Origin: Baylisascaris procyonis
Taxonomy: Eukaryota > Nematoda > Chromadorea > Rhabditida > Ascarididae
Reading direction: 5' to 3'
Assembly (NCBI GenBank): GCA_037389465.1
Contig: JAZARR010000154.1
Span: 2,046,001 to 2,110,000 of the forward strand
DNA length: 64,000 nt
The position numbers and the translations under genes are program-made. Below, piece by piece: positions 12,501 through 22,200 of the stretch (the first letter of the stretch is position 1; every line of letters starts with the position of its first letter). The notes below the pieces were generated by a model. It was not told the DNA's origin. It searched no databases and saw only the letters and a program-made list of their open reading frames with translations.

Positions 12501-13008
12501 GCTGTGTTGTGTGCATTTTTTGTTTGTCGGCAATTTTGATGAAACGAACTGAATGCACAGACCCATTTTCTCTTCAACGTTTCGCCATTTGTTTGCCATT
12601 GGTATAAAATAGGAAACTCCAAATTGTAACATACATAGAAATCTTGTGGCGTCTTTATTTTTATTCGGTTCTTTTAGAAGTCGATAGATCGATTTGAAAG
12701 TTGATAGAGTTCTCGAAAATTGAAGCGAATCCACATTCATGTTAATTGAAAAGATCCTTAAAGTTTGTAGAATATTCGGTAAAGAATATTGAAGCAAAAC
12801 TTCTTTGAACATAGAAAAATGTGGGAATGCAAGAAATGAGATAATTTTCAGATATCAAACGGCGTATATGATGTTGCACACATTATCCGAGCAGGTGTCT
12901 AGCGAGGCCGATAAAATGATTCTCTCGAAATATAAGACCGCCGTCGAGAAGCGTCTCAGAATTCTCGAGAAACAAGGTCTCGTTCAGGCGATTAGCACCA
13001 CAACATGA
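64..13008 (+). CDS. unc-51: UNC-51 / ULK-Atg1 autophagy kinase, C-terminal part, 7 exons (5' partial)
   Basis: Join 64-520, 2515-2600, 5231-5406, 6214-6330, 7906-8088, 9253-9410, 12852-13008; all junctions keep one frame and give 443 residues ending in TGA. UNC-51/ULK1/Atg1 is the serine/threonine kinase that starts autophagosome formation and, in nematodes, also acts in axon outgrowth. The fragment holds the Ser/Pro/Ala-rich spacer (residues 1-239) and the alpha-helical C-terminal (EAT/tandem-MIT type) domain (about 240-443) that in the family binds ATG13 and membranes. Recognition rests on stretches such as YVRALHMLSSALL, RSQELASLGLP, AALDELFGNP, YQTAYMMLHTL and KTAVEKRLRILE, which read like C. 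elegans UNC-51 and vertebrate ULK1/2. The kinase domain must lie upstream of the window. Splice donors and acceptors are GT/AG throughout. Very sure of the family; the exact junction of the first exon is the least certain. Confidence 0.93.
521..2514 (+). other. unc-51 intron (1,994 bp)
   Basis: AT-rich, T-biased on the sense strand. No conserved reading frame seen. Contains pyrimidine-rich tracts near 1,620-1,700 and 2,260-2,390. Open frames here are short and lack coding-like composition. Confidence 0.7.
2515..2600 (+). CDS. unc-51: unc-51 exon, acidic spacer segment
   Basis: Acceptor TTCAG at 2510-2514, donor TTAG|GTATG at 2601. The frame fits the previous exon (two bases plus one) and gives SLSDDDEDVDLERPINLPFA and onward. 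The acidic DDDED run followed by INLPFASS is the recognisable part of the linker. It ends with a single G of a split codon. Confidence 0.85.
2601..5230 (+). other. unc-51 intron (2,630 bp)
   Basis: T-rich intron. Holds a poly-A run at about 2,751-2,766, a short imperfect duplication at 3,061-3,124 (listed separately), poly-T tracts and a G-rich run near 4,371-4,390. No coding evidence. Confidence 0.7.
3061..3124. repeat. imperfect short tandem duplication
   Basis: TTTCCTGAAGCC followed by an A-run and GGAAA occurs at 3,061-3,084 and again at 3,092-3,124; the second copy has an inserted TTTCCC. The GGAAATTTCC between them is self-complementary. Simple local duplication inside an intron. Confidence 0.7.
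5231..5406 (+). CDS. unc-51: unc-51 exon, low-complexity linker leading into the C-terminal domain
   Basis: Acceptor TTTTACAG ends at 5230, donor GAG|GTATG at 5407. It completes the split codon as Asp and encodes a Ser/Asp/Asn stretch, an alanine run written mostly by GCA repeats (KEAAAAASNANATAND) and the closing DDVPPSLQQETLME, which is the conserved entry to the UNC-51 C-terminal domain. The GCA/CAG run is a candidate length-variable site. It ends in phase 0. Confidence 0.87.
5407..6213 (+). other. unc-51 intron (807 bp)
   Basis: No coding or repeat signal recognised. The antisense open frame at 5,995-6,228 overlaps the next exon and is a shadow. Confidence 0.7.
6214..6330 (+). CDS. unc-51: unc-51 exon, first helix of the C-terminal domain
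   Basis: Acceptor TATTTCCAG ends at 6213; 39 codons in phase 0: AEHVQVLAKLRFVLELVDTL then INVAES... up to MQPRK. Donor AAG|GTTTAG at 6331 is weak but the reading frame hits the TAG of that donor at once, so the exon cannot go further. The helix is typical of the ULK C-terminal region. Confidence 0.88.
6331..7905 (+). other. unc-51 intron (1,575 bp)
   Basis: AT-rich, nothing recognised. An open frame at 7,562-7,849 has a Pro/Ser/Leu-rich, pyrimidine-driven composition and no family resemblance. Confidence 0.7.
7906..8088 (+). CDS. unc-51: unc-51 exon, core of the C-terminal (MIT-like) domain
   Basis: Acceptor TTTATAG ends at 7905, donor CTC|GTAAGT at 8089. Sixty-one codons in phase 0 run from KKEYSDAYRRAEQLVVYVRA to LNDKYHQCL. 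AEQLVVYVRALHMLSSALLL is the strongest UNC-51 signature in the window. The helices of this block form the first MIT-like repeat of the ATG13-binding region. Confidence 0.93.
8089..9252 (+). other. unc-51 intron (1,164 bp)
   Basis: AT-rich with poly-T tracts. Overlapping open frames on both strands near 8,168-8,840 look like low-complexity shadows. Confidence 0.65.
9253..9410 (+). CDS. unc-51: unc-51 exon, second part of the C-terminal domain
   Basis: Acceptor AATTCAG ends at 9252. Encodes MRSQELASLGLPAADPAMAV, then AERIMYKHAIDLCQ and AALDELFGNPHLCSQ. The donor is CG|GTTCGC at 9411, a poor match to consensus. It is fixed by phase: two bases CG plus the first A of the last exon make Arg (RYQTAYMM), while reading on to GTACAT gives a stop in the next exon. 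Confidence 0.92.
10463..10860 (-). pseudogene. frameshifted BED-type zinc-finger remnant (hAT-transposon-like or related)
   Basis: On the minus strand one frame reads RRSAVWKLFVVEDNKGGK from about 10,700 down to 10,644. From 10,644 a frame shifted by one base continues RVRCNICRRTLIFNSSSTRG and GHLKAVDDDC. Together these show the BED-finger order: aromatic SxVWxxF start, CxxC (Cys codons at 10,633-10,635 and 10,624-10,626), an ST turn, and HL (His codon 10,573-10,575). The last zinc-ligand His is replaced by Asp. The frameshift and lost ligand mark it as dead. BED fingers occur in hAT transposases and in domesticated relatives; no transposase core or terminal repeats were recognised, so the parent is uncertain. 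It lies antisense inside the last unc-51 intron and is GC-richer than the intron around it. Confidence 0.55.
11653..11698. repeat. GC-rich inverted repeat (hairpin)
   Basis: GCCCTCCCTGAGGGG at about 11,654-11,668 is answered by CCCCAGGGAGGGC at 11,685-11,697, a near-perfect stem with a two-base bulge and an AT-rich loop. Flanking CCCCGCAG (11,621) and CCCGCGGGG (11,713) could extend the pairing imperfectly. Most likely the core of a palindromic, MITE-like dispersed repeat in the unc-51 intron. Confidence 0.5.
12852..13008 (+). CDS. unc-51: unc-51 terminal exon
   Basis: Acceptor ATTTTCAG ends at 12851. Encodes YQTAYMMLHTLSEQ, KYKTAVEKRLRILEKQG and the short tail LVQAISTTT, then TGA at 13006-13008. 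The closing helices match the very end of UNC-51/ULK proteins, so the C-terminus is complete. Confidence 0.93.
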
Positions 13009-13120
13009 GGTGCACACATATCGCTGCGGGGTGAATTCATTCCGATCCTTTTAGTATCAGCTCATCTCAACCAACAACTGTTCCACTCTTCATCTTCAAA
13101 TATATTTCATTTCTTATAGC

Positions 13121-13126
13121 AATAAA
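13121..13126 (+). terminator. unc-51 polyadenylation signal AATAAA
   Basis: AATAAA lies 113 bases after the unc-51 stop codon, followed by a T/G-rich stretch (GTTGTTGTTG) typical of the downstream element. It is the first canonical signal after the stop, giving a 3' UTR of roughly 130 bases. The cleavage site itself cannot be read from sequence. Confidence 0.65.
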
Positions 13127-15839
13127 GTTCACAGTATATATACAGTTGTTGTTGTTGATTTGAGCTCCAATGAGACAAGTTTATTAAATTGGCAGCTTGC
13201 AAATGACAGCCATCATTATTCTTTAATCGTTTCGATTCTATTCCCATCGCATAGATTGATAGTTGTTTTTTTTGATGTTTAAATGAGTGAGTTAATCCAT
13301 CATCACAGAATTTCTCATCGGTGTTTTTTTTGAATGATTGTTGTTCAATTGATGGCATCGAATACCCACTAATTTAAACGCATTACATTGTATGGAGTAA
13401 TATGTAAATTTATGAAAAGCTTGTGGGATAGTCTATAAATTTCGAGTGGGAACGTTTCTTTGCGGGAGTATATATGACTACCTTTGCATCTACTATTAGT
13501 TACCAAGCCTCCTCATAATATGGATTAGATGGTTTTTTATTTTCGCTTTTGCATCTACTATTAGTTTATTTATATTCGTTGAATTCACCCCGCTCTGGTA
13601 ATACCGATATTCTGGGACTCTTAATTTAAATAGTCGTCGCAAATATTCGTTGTGGGATGTTGTATTGCGTAGAGATGAGTGCACCGACATACGTTTTCAT
13701 TATATGAATTTATTTGGCAAGCTGAATAGTTTGTTATGAGCTAAAAGCATGCGGCTCGTAGCATAGATGGCTGGTTTCATTGATTCGGTGTTCAGATTCT
13801 TCCATCGACAGATTTAACTCATCCTTTCGGCGCGTTTAAACGTTTCATATGCATTTTAATATTTTTTCTTGAATGAAATATTTCTCAGCAATATTTTTAT
13901 CTTGACTTATTATCATTGGTTAAGGTATAAGGTGGTAGTGCACATAGTTGAGTCGAGTGCTTTCATCAAGCCGTCATCTCGAGGAGACTGGTTGTTTTTT
14001 GGTGTTTCCAGTCTTAGCGCTCGCTGATAGATTATCTGAGCAATGAAACGATATTAGATTTGCATTCATGAATCATTTTGAGGTGTTATTTATCCTCATA
14101 ATTCATAGAATATTTTGTTATCCTAGTCTCCTCAAGCGAATGAACCATGTCGAAAGAGGGAAAACACTGATTTCAGGATAACCGTTGTATTGTAATCTGA
14201 ACAAGTTTCAATAGGAACCTACCAGTAATCATTTGAAGCCGTATGAAAGTCTCGATGTATTTCAATTTGTTAAGCATCTTAGATGATATATGTAAATGGA
14301 CGCCGGAAGTTCCCTAAAGATTAAAGGATTGTTGATTTGAGAGGATGTGAATTGCCATTTGTCATCTCATGTCTGAAGTGGATTTGAATAACTTCGCGTT
14401 GAAAAGCCAGAAACATCGCTTATTACTTTCGAAATTCCTTTTGAAAATAGTCGATATGCGCAATCGTCTATGCAAATTTTCTCTTTCGTCTCGAGCCGTG
14501 AAGCTTTTCTTCAAGCATGCGCAATGATGGACGTGGCCGCCTGCTTCCTTTTTTTCTGCAAATGCGAATGGGGAAAAAGGGGGGGGGGGGGTGTCAGACA
14601 ATCCCATCTTCTACCTTCGGCGCCGTTTGCATACGTACGGTGTATAGGCGCGCAGATTGGCTTCCTCGAGCAAATTTGTAGTGCTATCCTCTCAATGAGA
14701 ATTAAATATGTTTTCATTCTATGTCGTTGATTTTGTCGTATGTTTCATTTTAGCACCTTGCAATTTGGCTAAAGCAATGTTGCTTTTGCCCGTTTTTTTT
14801 TTTTGTTTTTACATCATTCGGGTTTCGTTGTTGTAATTTATGAATTTTTTCGTCACAAATTTTTCTTTATTTTCTTTTTTTTTTTAATTCCATCGTTTTA
14901 CTCAAAATTTAGAAGCCATATTGGTTATGTTGAATTTTAATCTACATATTCCTATTCATTCTTCCATTTGTTCCATTTTAATTCTTTCTTTTTTTTTGGG
15001 GTCAATTATTTGCATATAGTGTATCGCATGCTTTCCTATGTGATCCTGTCTGTAAATGTTTTTCAAATATTCATTCTGAAAGCATTTATGAGTTTTTCTT
15101 TAAAATATTCCTCCAATGCGCTCAGTTCGACAATTGGCAGCGCACTGCCTTCTAGATTTATTTTTGAGACTAGCTTGAAAGAAATTACTCGACTCTCTCG
15201 GATGGTACTTGAATAATCGAAAATGGTGGGAGGGGAGGGAGAGAATATATTGAAGCGTAGGAGAAAGCATTATCCATTTAGAATCATACTTGATCCTTTA
15301 GATCGTTACAAGTTGAATGACTAACTTTTGATAGAAACGATGATGCTTATTATTCAAAGTTGAGACGGCGAATTGGTATGAATTCAATTTGTTGTGTTTA
15401 TATGGAATCTTTCTTTGCACATTGTATCGTTTTGGTTCCTTTGTTGATATCTAGTCTCTTATAGTTCCCTATATGTTGTATAAATTCGTTCATATGCTCT
15501 TCAATAAATTACCGTTCGTTGCAATTTTTACATTCGAAGGTATTATTAATTCGCATATCGATATATGTTTAAATGATTGTGGCTTTTGCTTAAGTATAGT
15601 TGTTATGATAGGCACCATAGAAAGCCCTCAAGTGAAACCCTGTTGCTAGATCACTTCGCGTATTTCATCCTCATTCACAAGAATTTGCATTCAACAGAAT
15701 GTAATCTATTTGTGCGGCTGGTACTGCTGTAAAAAAGTGTGCTGTTTTTTTTCCCATCCTCCGTTCCTGATCTCACTTTCTCGTTTTATAGTGCATCCCA
15801 CTAATCCTATACTTCATGCCGGTACGGTGATTTACCGAA

Positions 15840-16091
15840 GTGTATTTAATGAGAGCTCAAAAGAGAGAGGTATTCCGACTGTTCTCGTTTTCGACCTTCG
15901 ATGTATTGTTATCTTTCTACGGTCACCTTGTGTTGCTTTCGAAAACAGTCTCCTTCCCAACTGTGACTCGTTTACACGTGGGAAACATGGTGATGGCTGT
16001 CAGATTTTTCGGAAGGAATGAAAGAAGGTCGCTTGTGCATCGAAGAAATACGCTTGAAGGGACTGCGTCACCGACCCTGCCCACTCAGTAA
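15840..16091 (+). CDS. unrecognised open frame of 83 codons, doubtful
   Basis: The frame has a slightly GC-richer, less repetitive composition than its surroundings and ends in a basic, Arg-rich tail (RRSLVHRRNTLEGT). No family resemblance, no clear splice acceptor that would make it an exon, and an overlapping frame (15,710-16,021) is equally long. It may be an exon of a small unrecognised gene, an old repeat, or chance. Confidence 0.12.
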   Translation: MYLMRAQKREVFRLFSFSTFDVLLSFYGHLVLLSKTVSFPTVTRLHVGNMVMAVRFFGRNERRSLVHRRNTLEGTASPTLPTQ

Positions 16092-17180
16092 TCACATCGG
16101 ACGTACTGCGTCAGCGGCCACTCGCCTGTCCAACGCCTTGGACAGCTTTCATTTATTCCGTTTGTAGTTTATTATTAAAGTAGTTACGGCTGCCTTATTC
16201 ATGGATATAAAGAAAAACGCAAGGTACGAAAAGTACAGTATGAATATTGTACTCTTTGGGCCCAAAACTTGCTATAGTTTTATACGAAGAACATGTAAAT
16301 ACAGTGTGGCCACAGTGCACCCGATTTTTCGAAATGTGGTGCTCGTATAGTACAATACCACTTTTGAGGAAAAAGTACAAATACAGTATGATATTCATAA
16401 AATGAGGTCATTCACTGGCTGCAGTGATTTTAATCGACAAATTTTGCAAGTATGCTCCAATATGCTTGTTCTTTCCCCTCCCCCGCTTTTTGCCACTTTA
16501 TTACATGGAACTCGATAGCCACATTTCGATTCTGATTCAAAATGGTTGAAACAACTTCGCTAGTGTTCTATATTGCAACCACTTCGGACGTCACCTGACA
16601 ATAGTGACAATACGGTTATCCGACGTGCACATCGCATAAAAATTTTCAAGATGCTGGAAAATTTCCAGTCATTCACGTAATGAAATGGGAGGAACAGCGA
16701 CGATGGAGTAAGAATACTCGCACATATCTCTGAAAATTTGCATCGGCAGGCCACATTGTAACCTTTTTGAAACTAACGGAGACTTTACGTTCTGTGTTAA
16801 CAGGTTATACGGTACTTCATTTCACCATCGACCATGAGGAGGAATGAAGGAATCCGTGGTCCCCCCCACTTTCACCTACATAATGACCAGCTGTCATGAA
16901 GAAAGATGAACCTGAAAGGCGAAAACGCTAGCAATTGTCAGTATATGAAAATATTAAAATATTAGCACTGCAAGATGTGATAAATTATTGCCTCCGAATA
17001 TTTCGATTCAGTTAATAAGTTTGGAATGAATTAAAAGAAACACCCTAGTAATGCATAAGGGTTTTTCAATTTTTTCACGACCTGTTCAATGAGGTTTCAG
17101 TTTGGCCGGTGAACTTCTCCCGCATGATGTGCGATGGTGATATTCTATACTCTCGTCACTATTCTCTTTCTATATTTTAT

Positions 17181-17237
17181 TTTTATTCCTTACCAAGCTG
17201 TTTATTCGAATATTTTATTCCTTACCAAGCTGTTTAT
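17181..17237. repeat. 25-bp direct repeat
   Basis: TTTTATTCCTTACCAAGCTG plus TTTAT occurs perfectly at 17,181-17,205 and 17,213-17,237, period 32 bp. Recent local duplication in intergenic DNA. Confidence 0.85.
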
Positions 17238-18665
17238 ATTTATGCGTTCAAATTGTCGTGATTTTTCACCTTAAACAAATTTCTTTCTCTATTAATGGAG
17301 AGTTTCCTTCCGATGAATTATCACTTGCTGTATCTTTTTCTTGATGCGACCCCTTAATAGATGATTCAATCTTACATCTTCTTCATATTGCTTCAGTAGA
17401 TACATGCTCATTTCATGCAATTGAGATGCCAGGAAGTGCAAATAATGCATTATGAATTTTGAAAAATTAGTAATTAGACCATGCCTCATTTCATTTGCTT
17501 TTAGGCCCTACAATTTCGGGTTTGTTCGTTGCTGTACCTCCTACGGGTTCAGCCTTTCTTTGTTCCCAACCCCCACCCCCAATTTCCTTCCCACTTAACA
17601 AAGAAATCCTAGAAGTGAAGCCGTCATCTTTATCATACTACCTTAAGTCAGAAAAATTTTGCCATCGTCGTACATCACACTCATACGACATTCATCGAAT
17701 CATCTCATCGTGTCATTAATGTTGTTTCTTCAAGAAAATACGATAGGTGAAAGTCTCACAAAACTATGGTAGACTATGTGTTCAATGAAATATATTCATA
17801 AAAATTGAAGCATTCAATGAAACATAAAAATATAATCAATCTATCAGCATAGGCAGCATAAATATTGGCAATACACAAACATTTTAAACTCTCATTGGAA
17901 CGATAAAAGTGAACGAAAAAATTAATCAAAAAAAAAAACAAACAAAAATTGTACACATTTCAAAGAGGAAGCGATAAACACTGTGCCGGCTTTTAGCGAG
18001 AGCGATTTGTTATAACAAATAGCACAACGCATAACGCTGAACCAACATCACTATACAAATAAACGTAAAATCGATTCACAGTGCAATAAATTACAACTTC
18101 AACTCATTATTATAGTTCCCTTCATTGTTCAACGATATGAAAAAAGAGCATAATTCGTGAAACGAGCAAACTCCTACATAGATAAAATAATGATCGATGA
18201 AGAAATAAATAATAAAAAAAAAAAGATCGATATTCCCATCGATTATTTTATCTTCCACTCCTCTTGATGATATTTCAGCTACTTAATGATAACGGAAATA
18301 CAAAATTAACTTAACGGTGAAAAATTGAAATTGTTGTCAGAATTCAAACAATCGAAAAAAGTATTTCGAGATGTAAATTACTGAAATATTTAAAGTTGCT
18401 TTCAAAAAAAAGATTTTAAAAATCACCTTCCAACTGACTATTTTTGAAATTTTGATATATAATAAAAACTTCAAAAATATTAACTACAAAAATAATAAAA
18501 AGATATAACAGTTATTCTTAGACGAGATGTTTTCAATTCTCGAGTGCATAGGCGGTGATGAGTACATTTCTTCCCGTACCACATTGGAAAGTGTAGCTTA
18601 AGTATGAAGCTATTCGAAAAGGGCGTTATTTATATGCGAACATGAAAAAACAATCACAGTGAACA

Positions 18666-18755
18666 TTAGGAGCGTTTACGGTACTCGGCAAGTGGTTTGA
18701 TCAACCCATCGTGGTATGCTCGCAGTATCGATTCGCACACAAACGTGTATTGACC
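18666..18755 (-). CDS. ptp-1: ptp-1-like terminal exon
   Basis: Acceptor AAATTTCAG. Encodes [20 protein letters not shown] then PLAEYRKRS and TAA (complement at 18,666-18,668). [11 protein letters not shown] completes the Q-loop across the junction, and the short basic tail after GLIKPL is like the end of PTPN3/4. A TATAAA variant polyadenylation signal may lie at 18,629-18,634. Confidence 0.92.
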   Translation of the reverse strand, partial: GQYTFVCESILRAYHDGLIKPLAEYRKRS

Positions 18756-19111
18756 CTGAAATTTTGAATGATATTCATTCAGTATTTTAGTGTTTATTTA
18801 TTTCGGCATCGCACCAATCACAGGTTAATCAGTTTATGATAACGGAGAAGATATCAGCTGATATGCAAATGAATGATCTAGTGATGAAATAAGTACTGAA
18901 ATTCATTTGTAGAGACAGCTAAATGGTTCACGAATCGACCATTGTTTACAACTTACCGTTCATTGTTTCGGGAGTTATATCCAATAGTAATCGTCACATT
19001 ATGTATCTCATGGAATTCTCATGTGTGCGAATGTTCTGCTACTGTATATTGCTGCTCGCAACAACGAACTTCAGCGACGGTATTGGGACCACATACGGCA
19101 TAAAGCAGATT

Positions 19112-19203
<92 letters not shown>

Positions 19204-22200
19204 GTCAGCAATCAAAAGTGAAGGGCTTATGGCAGGAAAATGAGCTCTATTTTCGTATGATCTGGCGGCTAGAATTATGTCCACTATAGCGTTCAAGACG
19301 ATTACTGCGTTGAGAGCACAACAGCGAGATGAGTTATGTGCAGTGCTGTTTATAATGGAATGGAGAATTCGATAAATGAGTAAATAAATCAAATGTACCC
19401 AAACAAATCACTATTTCAATCGAACATTACTGACAAACATCAATATATATGCAAATCAGAAGCACTTCATTATAATGCCACCCATATCGAAGATTCGCAC
19501 CATAGGTGTCATACTTTATAACAAACATAACTCTTCGTCACACATGAAAGAAATTTCGTTATGTGACAGGGTGCCATATTTCGGTCAGAAAGATGCAAAA
19601 ATTCTGCAACATTACTCACATAATTAAAAACCTGCGCAACTTGACGGAGAAGGTTTTGAAAAGATGCACAATCAAATTTTAGGCAGCAGAAATACTCAGC
19701 TTCTGCGTCCTTTCGCCCAGCAGTTCCTTTGTCATCGTTTTTAAAATCCTGCTGACTAATTTAGCAAACTCGGAGAGGTTGGAATCGAACTTCCTCAAAA
19801 GCTACAATTTAACTGCAGGCGAGGGTTTCATTTCCATCATTCAGAATTCAGGCATACATTCCGATAATGAAATTACCGGTGTTTGGATTAGCATAGCGCG
19901 TTGATCGCGCATCGTTCGTACAATATCAAGAGGATAGACGGGTTCGTTCGCTTCGACGAGGCATGCCGCTGTCTCCATCAAAATCAGAACACCCGTTCGA
20001 CCAATACCCGCACTGCAGTGCACAACGATCGGATCTACGGATCCGACTCGCGCACGGCGAACCTTAAAGCATAAAATTCACTTTCGCTTCTCAATAATCG
20101 CATAGTAATGTACTCAAGAAAAATATATCTTTTTCCCCGCTAGTTGCAAGTGAAACAATAAAAACATGATGTCTTTGATATAATACGGTTGATATAGTCG
20201 GTATATTCACAGCAACAATATAAAGCTACTGTAAATTCTTTAAATCTATTCATTGTAACATCTGGCCGAATGGATAAACTGGCAAAGTGGAACACAAATG
20301 CGCACCAGCTTCCTCAGCATGCTTCTCCACACGTCTTAAATTTTAGGAGAATATACTGTTGTGCTGAAGTGATTTGCAATCAAGTGAATATGTGAACTAG
20401 TGGAGCTGCACGATATGTGCTTTTGTGTTCTGTTTGTTCGACTAACTGGTTTCATATGGTACCAACAAATAGTGAAATATACTTCATATTTCAAATAATT
20501 TGCCAACAGCTCATTCGAATCACCTCAAAAAAAACCTGTCCTTCTGCGATCGAATCGGTGTAAAATGAAAGTCACATTGGTCCAAAATGTCAAAAATATT
20601 CATGGTTTCTCTCAAAAATTTCTGATCAAATAAAAGATAGCGTAGATGCGAAAGCACTATGATGGAAATATCTAGCAAATCCTACGGCTGTAATTTCACA
20701 AATTGACGCGCTAACACTATCGGACAGAAAGCCGATCATGTGCACATACACATGCATAGAAAAGACATTGCCACAACGTGTTTCACAAGAAGAAATCTCC
20801 AAATATAAGTACCATGCCACTTCTCGGGGCTCATTCACCTCTCGTTTCATTGTAATGCAAAATCCCATAAACACCATTTCGGTGGAAGAAAGATAAAAGA
20901 AATCGTATGGTCTCCATGCCCTTCTTATCTCTCATCAGTTCGGGTTTGATATCAATATAATTGAAAATCATTTGAGAATAGTATCAAAAGAATGACCTCG
21001 TCAACGAATTCAATGAAATGTTTCGGATCATCGGGTACACCATGATCTGGCCACGCTATGTATTGCATTTGTGTTACGCGTCTCTCCTCCTTCGTCTGCA
21101 ACAACGACCGATATATTTGAATGATGGAACAATTTGCATGAGTGAAAAAAGTGAAATATTTTTTAGCGGGCCTCTTCCAAGTCTGATAGCTAGCTGTACC
21201 ACTTAGACAAGGCCGTTAAAACTTATATCTGCTTCTATATGTAAGCGAGCGGCTATGGTTATACAATCAACATTGAATTTCAGATCCCCGCAGATGGAAA
21301 TTGTAAAAAAAAAACTTGAACGGAAATATAGTAGCAATATAAGCAACAATTAGCTGCTATTTGATGACTAGTAAAGACAACATTTGTGAATGAAAATTAC
21401 TTAAATTCAAGCACTCAGTCAACAGCACGAATACTACCCAAAAATACAACAATACAAAAAGCTCGTCTGCTTCCTCAAAAACTTATGTTTTCTATTAAGC
21501 AGAGAAGTGTTCAATTTCTTCCTGAATAGCTTCAAACTGGTCTCGCAAGAACTTCTTATAAAGAAGGCGCTTACTCGGCTCAAGATAAATCAAGTTCATA
21601 CATTCCTCTTAAGCCAAGAAATTTGAGCTAAAAAGAAATTTAGGTCAAAAGAAGCAAAAAATTTGAACCAAGGCCAAAAAAAAAACCATTCAGATAGAGC
21701 AACAAATGCAGAGGTGGGATTCGGAACGAAAGAATTTCCGAGATTCTAAGGAACATAAAACACTGAACAATGTTAGTACCTAAAGGACAACGTGTCGAGT
21801 TCCTACAAAAAAACTCAAATCACATAACGATATGGTATCATTGCTTAGACTTACTGTTTTATCTTTAATAGAGAATTCCCTATAGCAACAATTGGGTGTT
21901 TCGCGTTCGCGAATACATGAGATCTGGAGGCGTCCATAATCGTGACTTTCATAGATGCGTGGCCAATACTGATGGCATTTGACTCGACCTCGCTCGATTG
22001 TTGTCGTCAGCATAACGATTGTTGTTGACAGCTGTTCCCAAACCATATGCCAGAAATCACCGCTTGTATGCGGTAATGGTCCTTGTGCTGCGATGTAACG
22101 GTTTACGATACCGCTTGATGGAATTTCCATCTGCAACATTTCGGATGTTACTTTCACTCGAAAACGTGTCCCTTTTTTAATGATAAAAAGCTTCTTAATT

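Larger units (their letters stand above)
9411..12851 (+). other. unc-51 last intron (3,441 bp), host to mobile-element remnants
   Basis: The longest unc-51 intron in the window. It differs from the others by carrying GC-richer islands: a C-run at about 10,332-10,350, an antisense BED-zinc-finger remnant near 10,460-10,860, and a GC-rich inverted repeat at 11,653-11,698. A perfect GCCGG-AAA-CCGGC hairpin sits at about 10,208-10,222. Confidence 0.65.
13141..18500. other. intergenic region between convergent unc-51 and ptp-1-like gene
   Basis: About 5.4 kb without a convincing gene. Contents: AT-rich DNA; a G-run near 14,579-14,591; an open frame at 15,840-16,091 of moderately higher GC (listed separately); a 25-bp direct repeat at 17,181-17,237; and A-rich DNA from about 17,800 that is probably the 3' flank or 3' UTR of the minus-strand phosphatase gene. 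No tRNA, rRNA or snRNA pattern was recognised. Confidence 0.6.

Noticed and set aside
18923..19392. Three long open frames with Ile-Tyr repeats on both strands
   Set aside because: They are created by the (TA)n microsatellite, which is open in most frames; flanking parts have no protein-like signal.
20997..21095. Suspected frameshift before the WPD loop
   Set aside because: Re-reading the bases showed the exon is 99 nt with a continuous frame [12 protein letters not shown]...; the apparent shift was a misreading.
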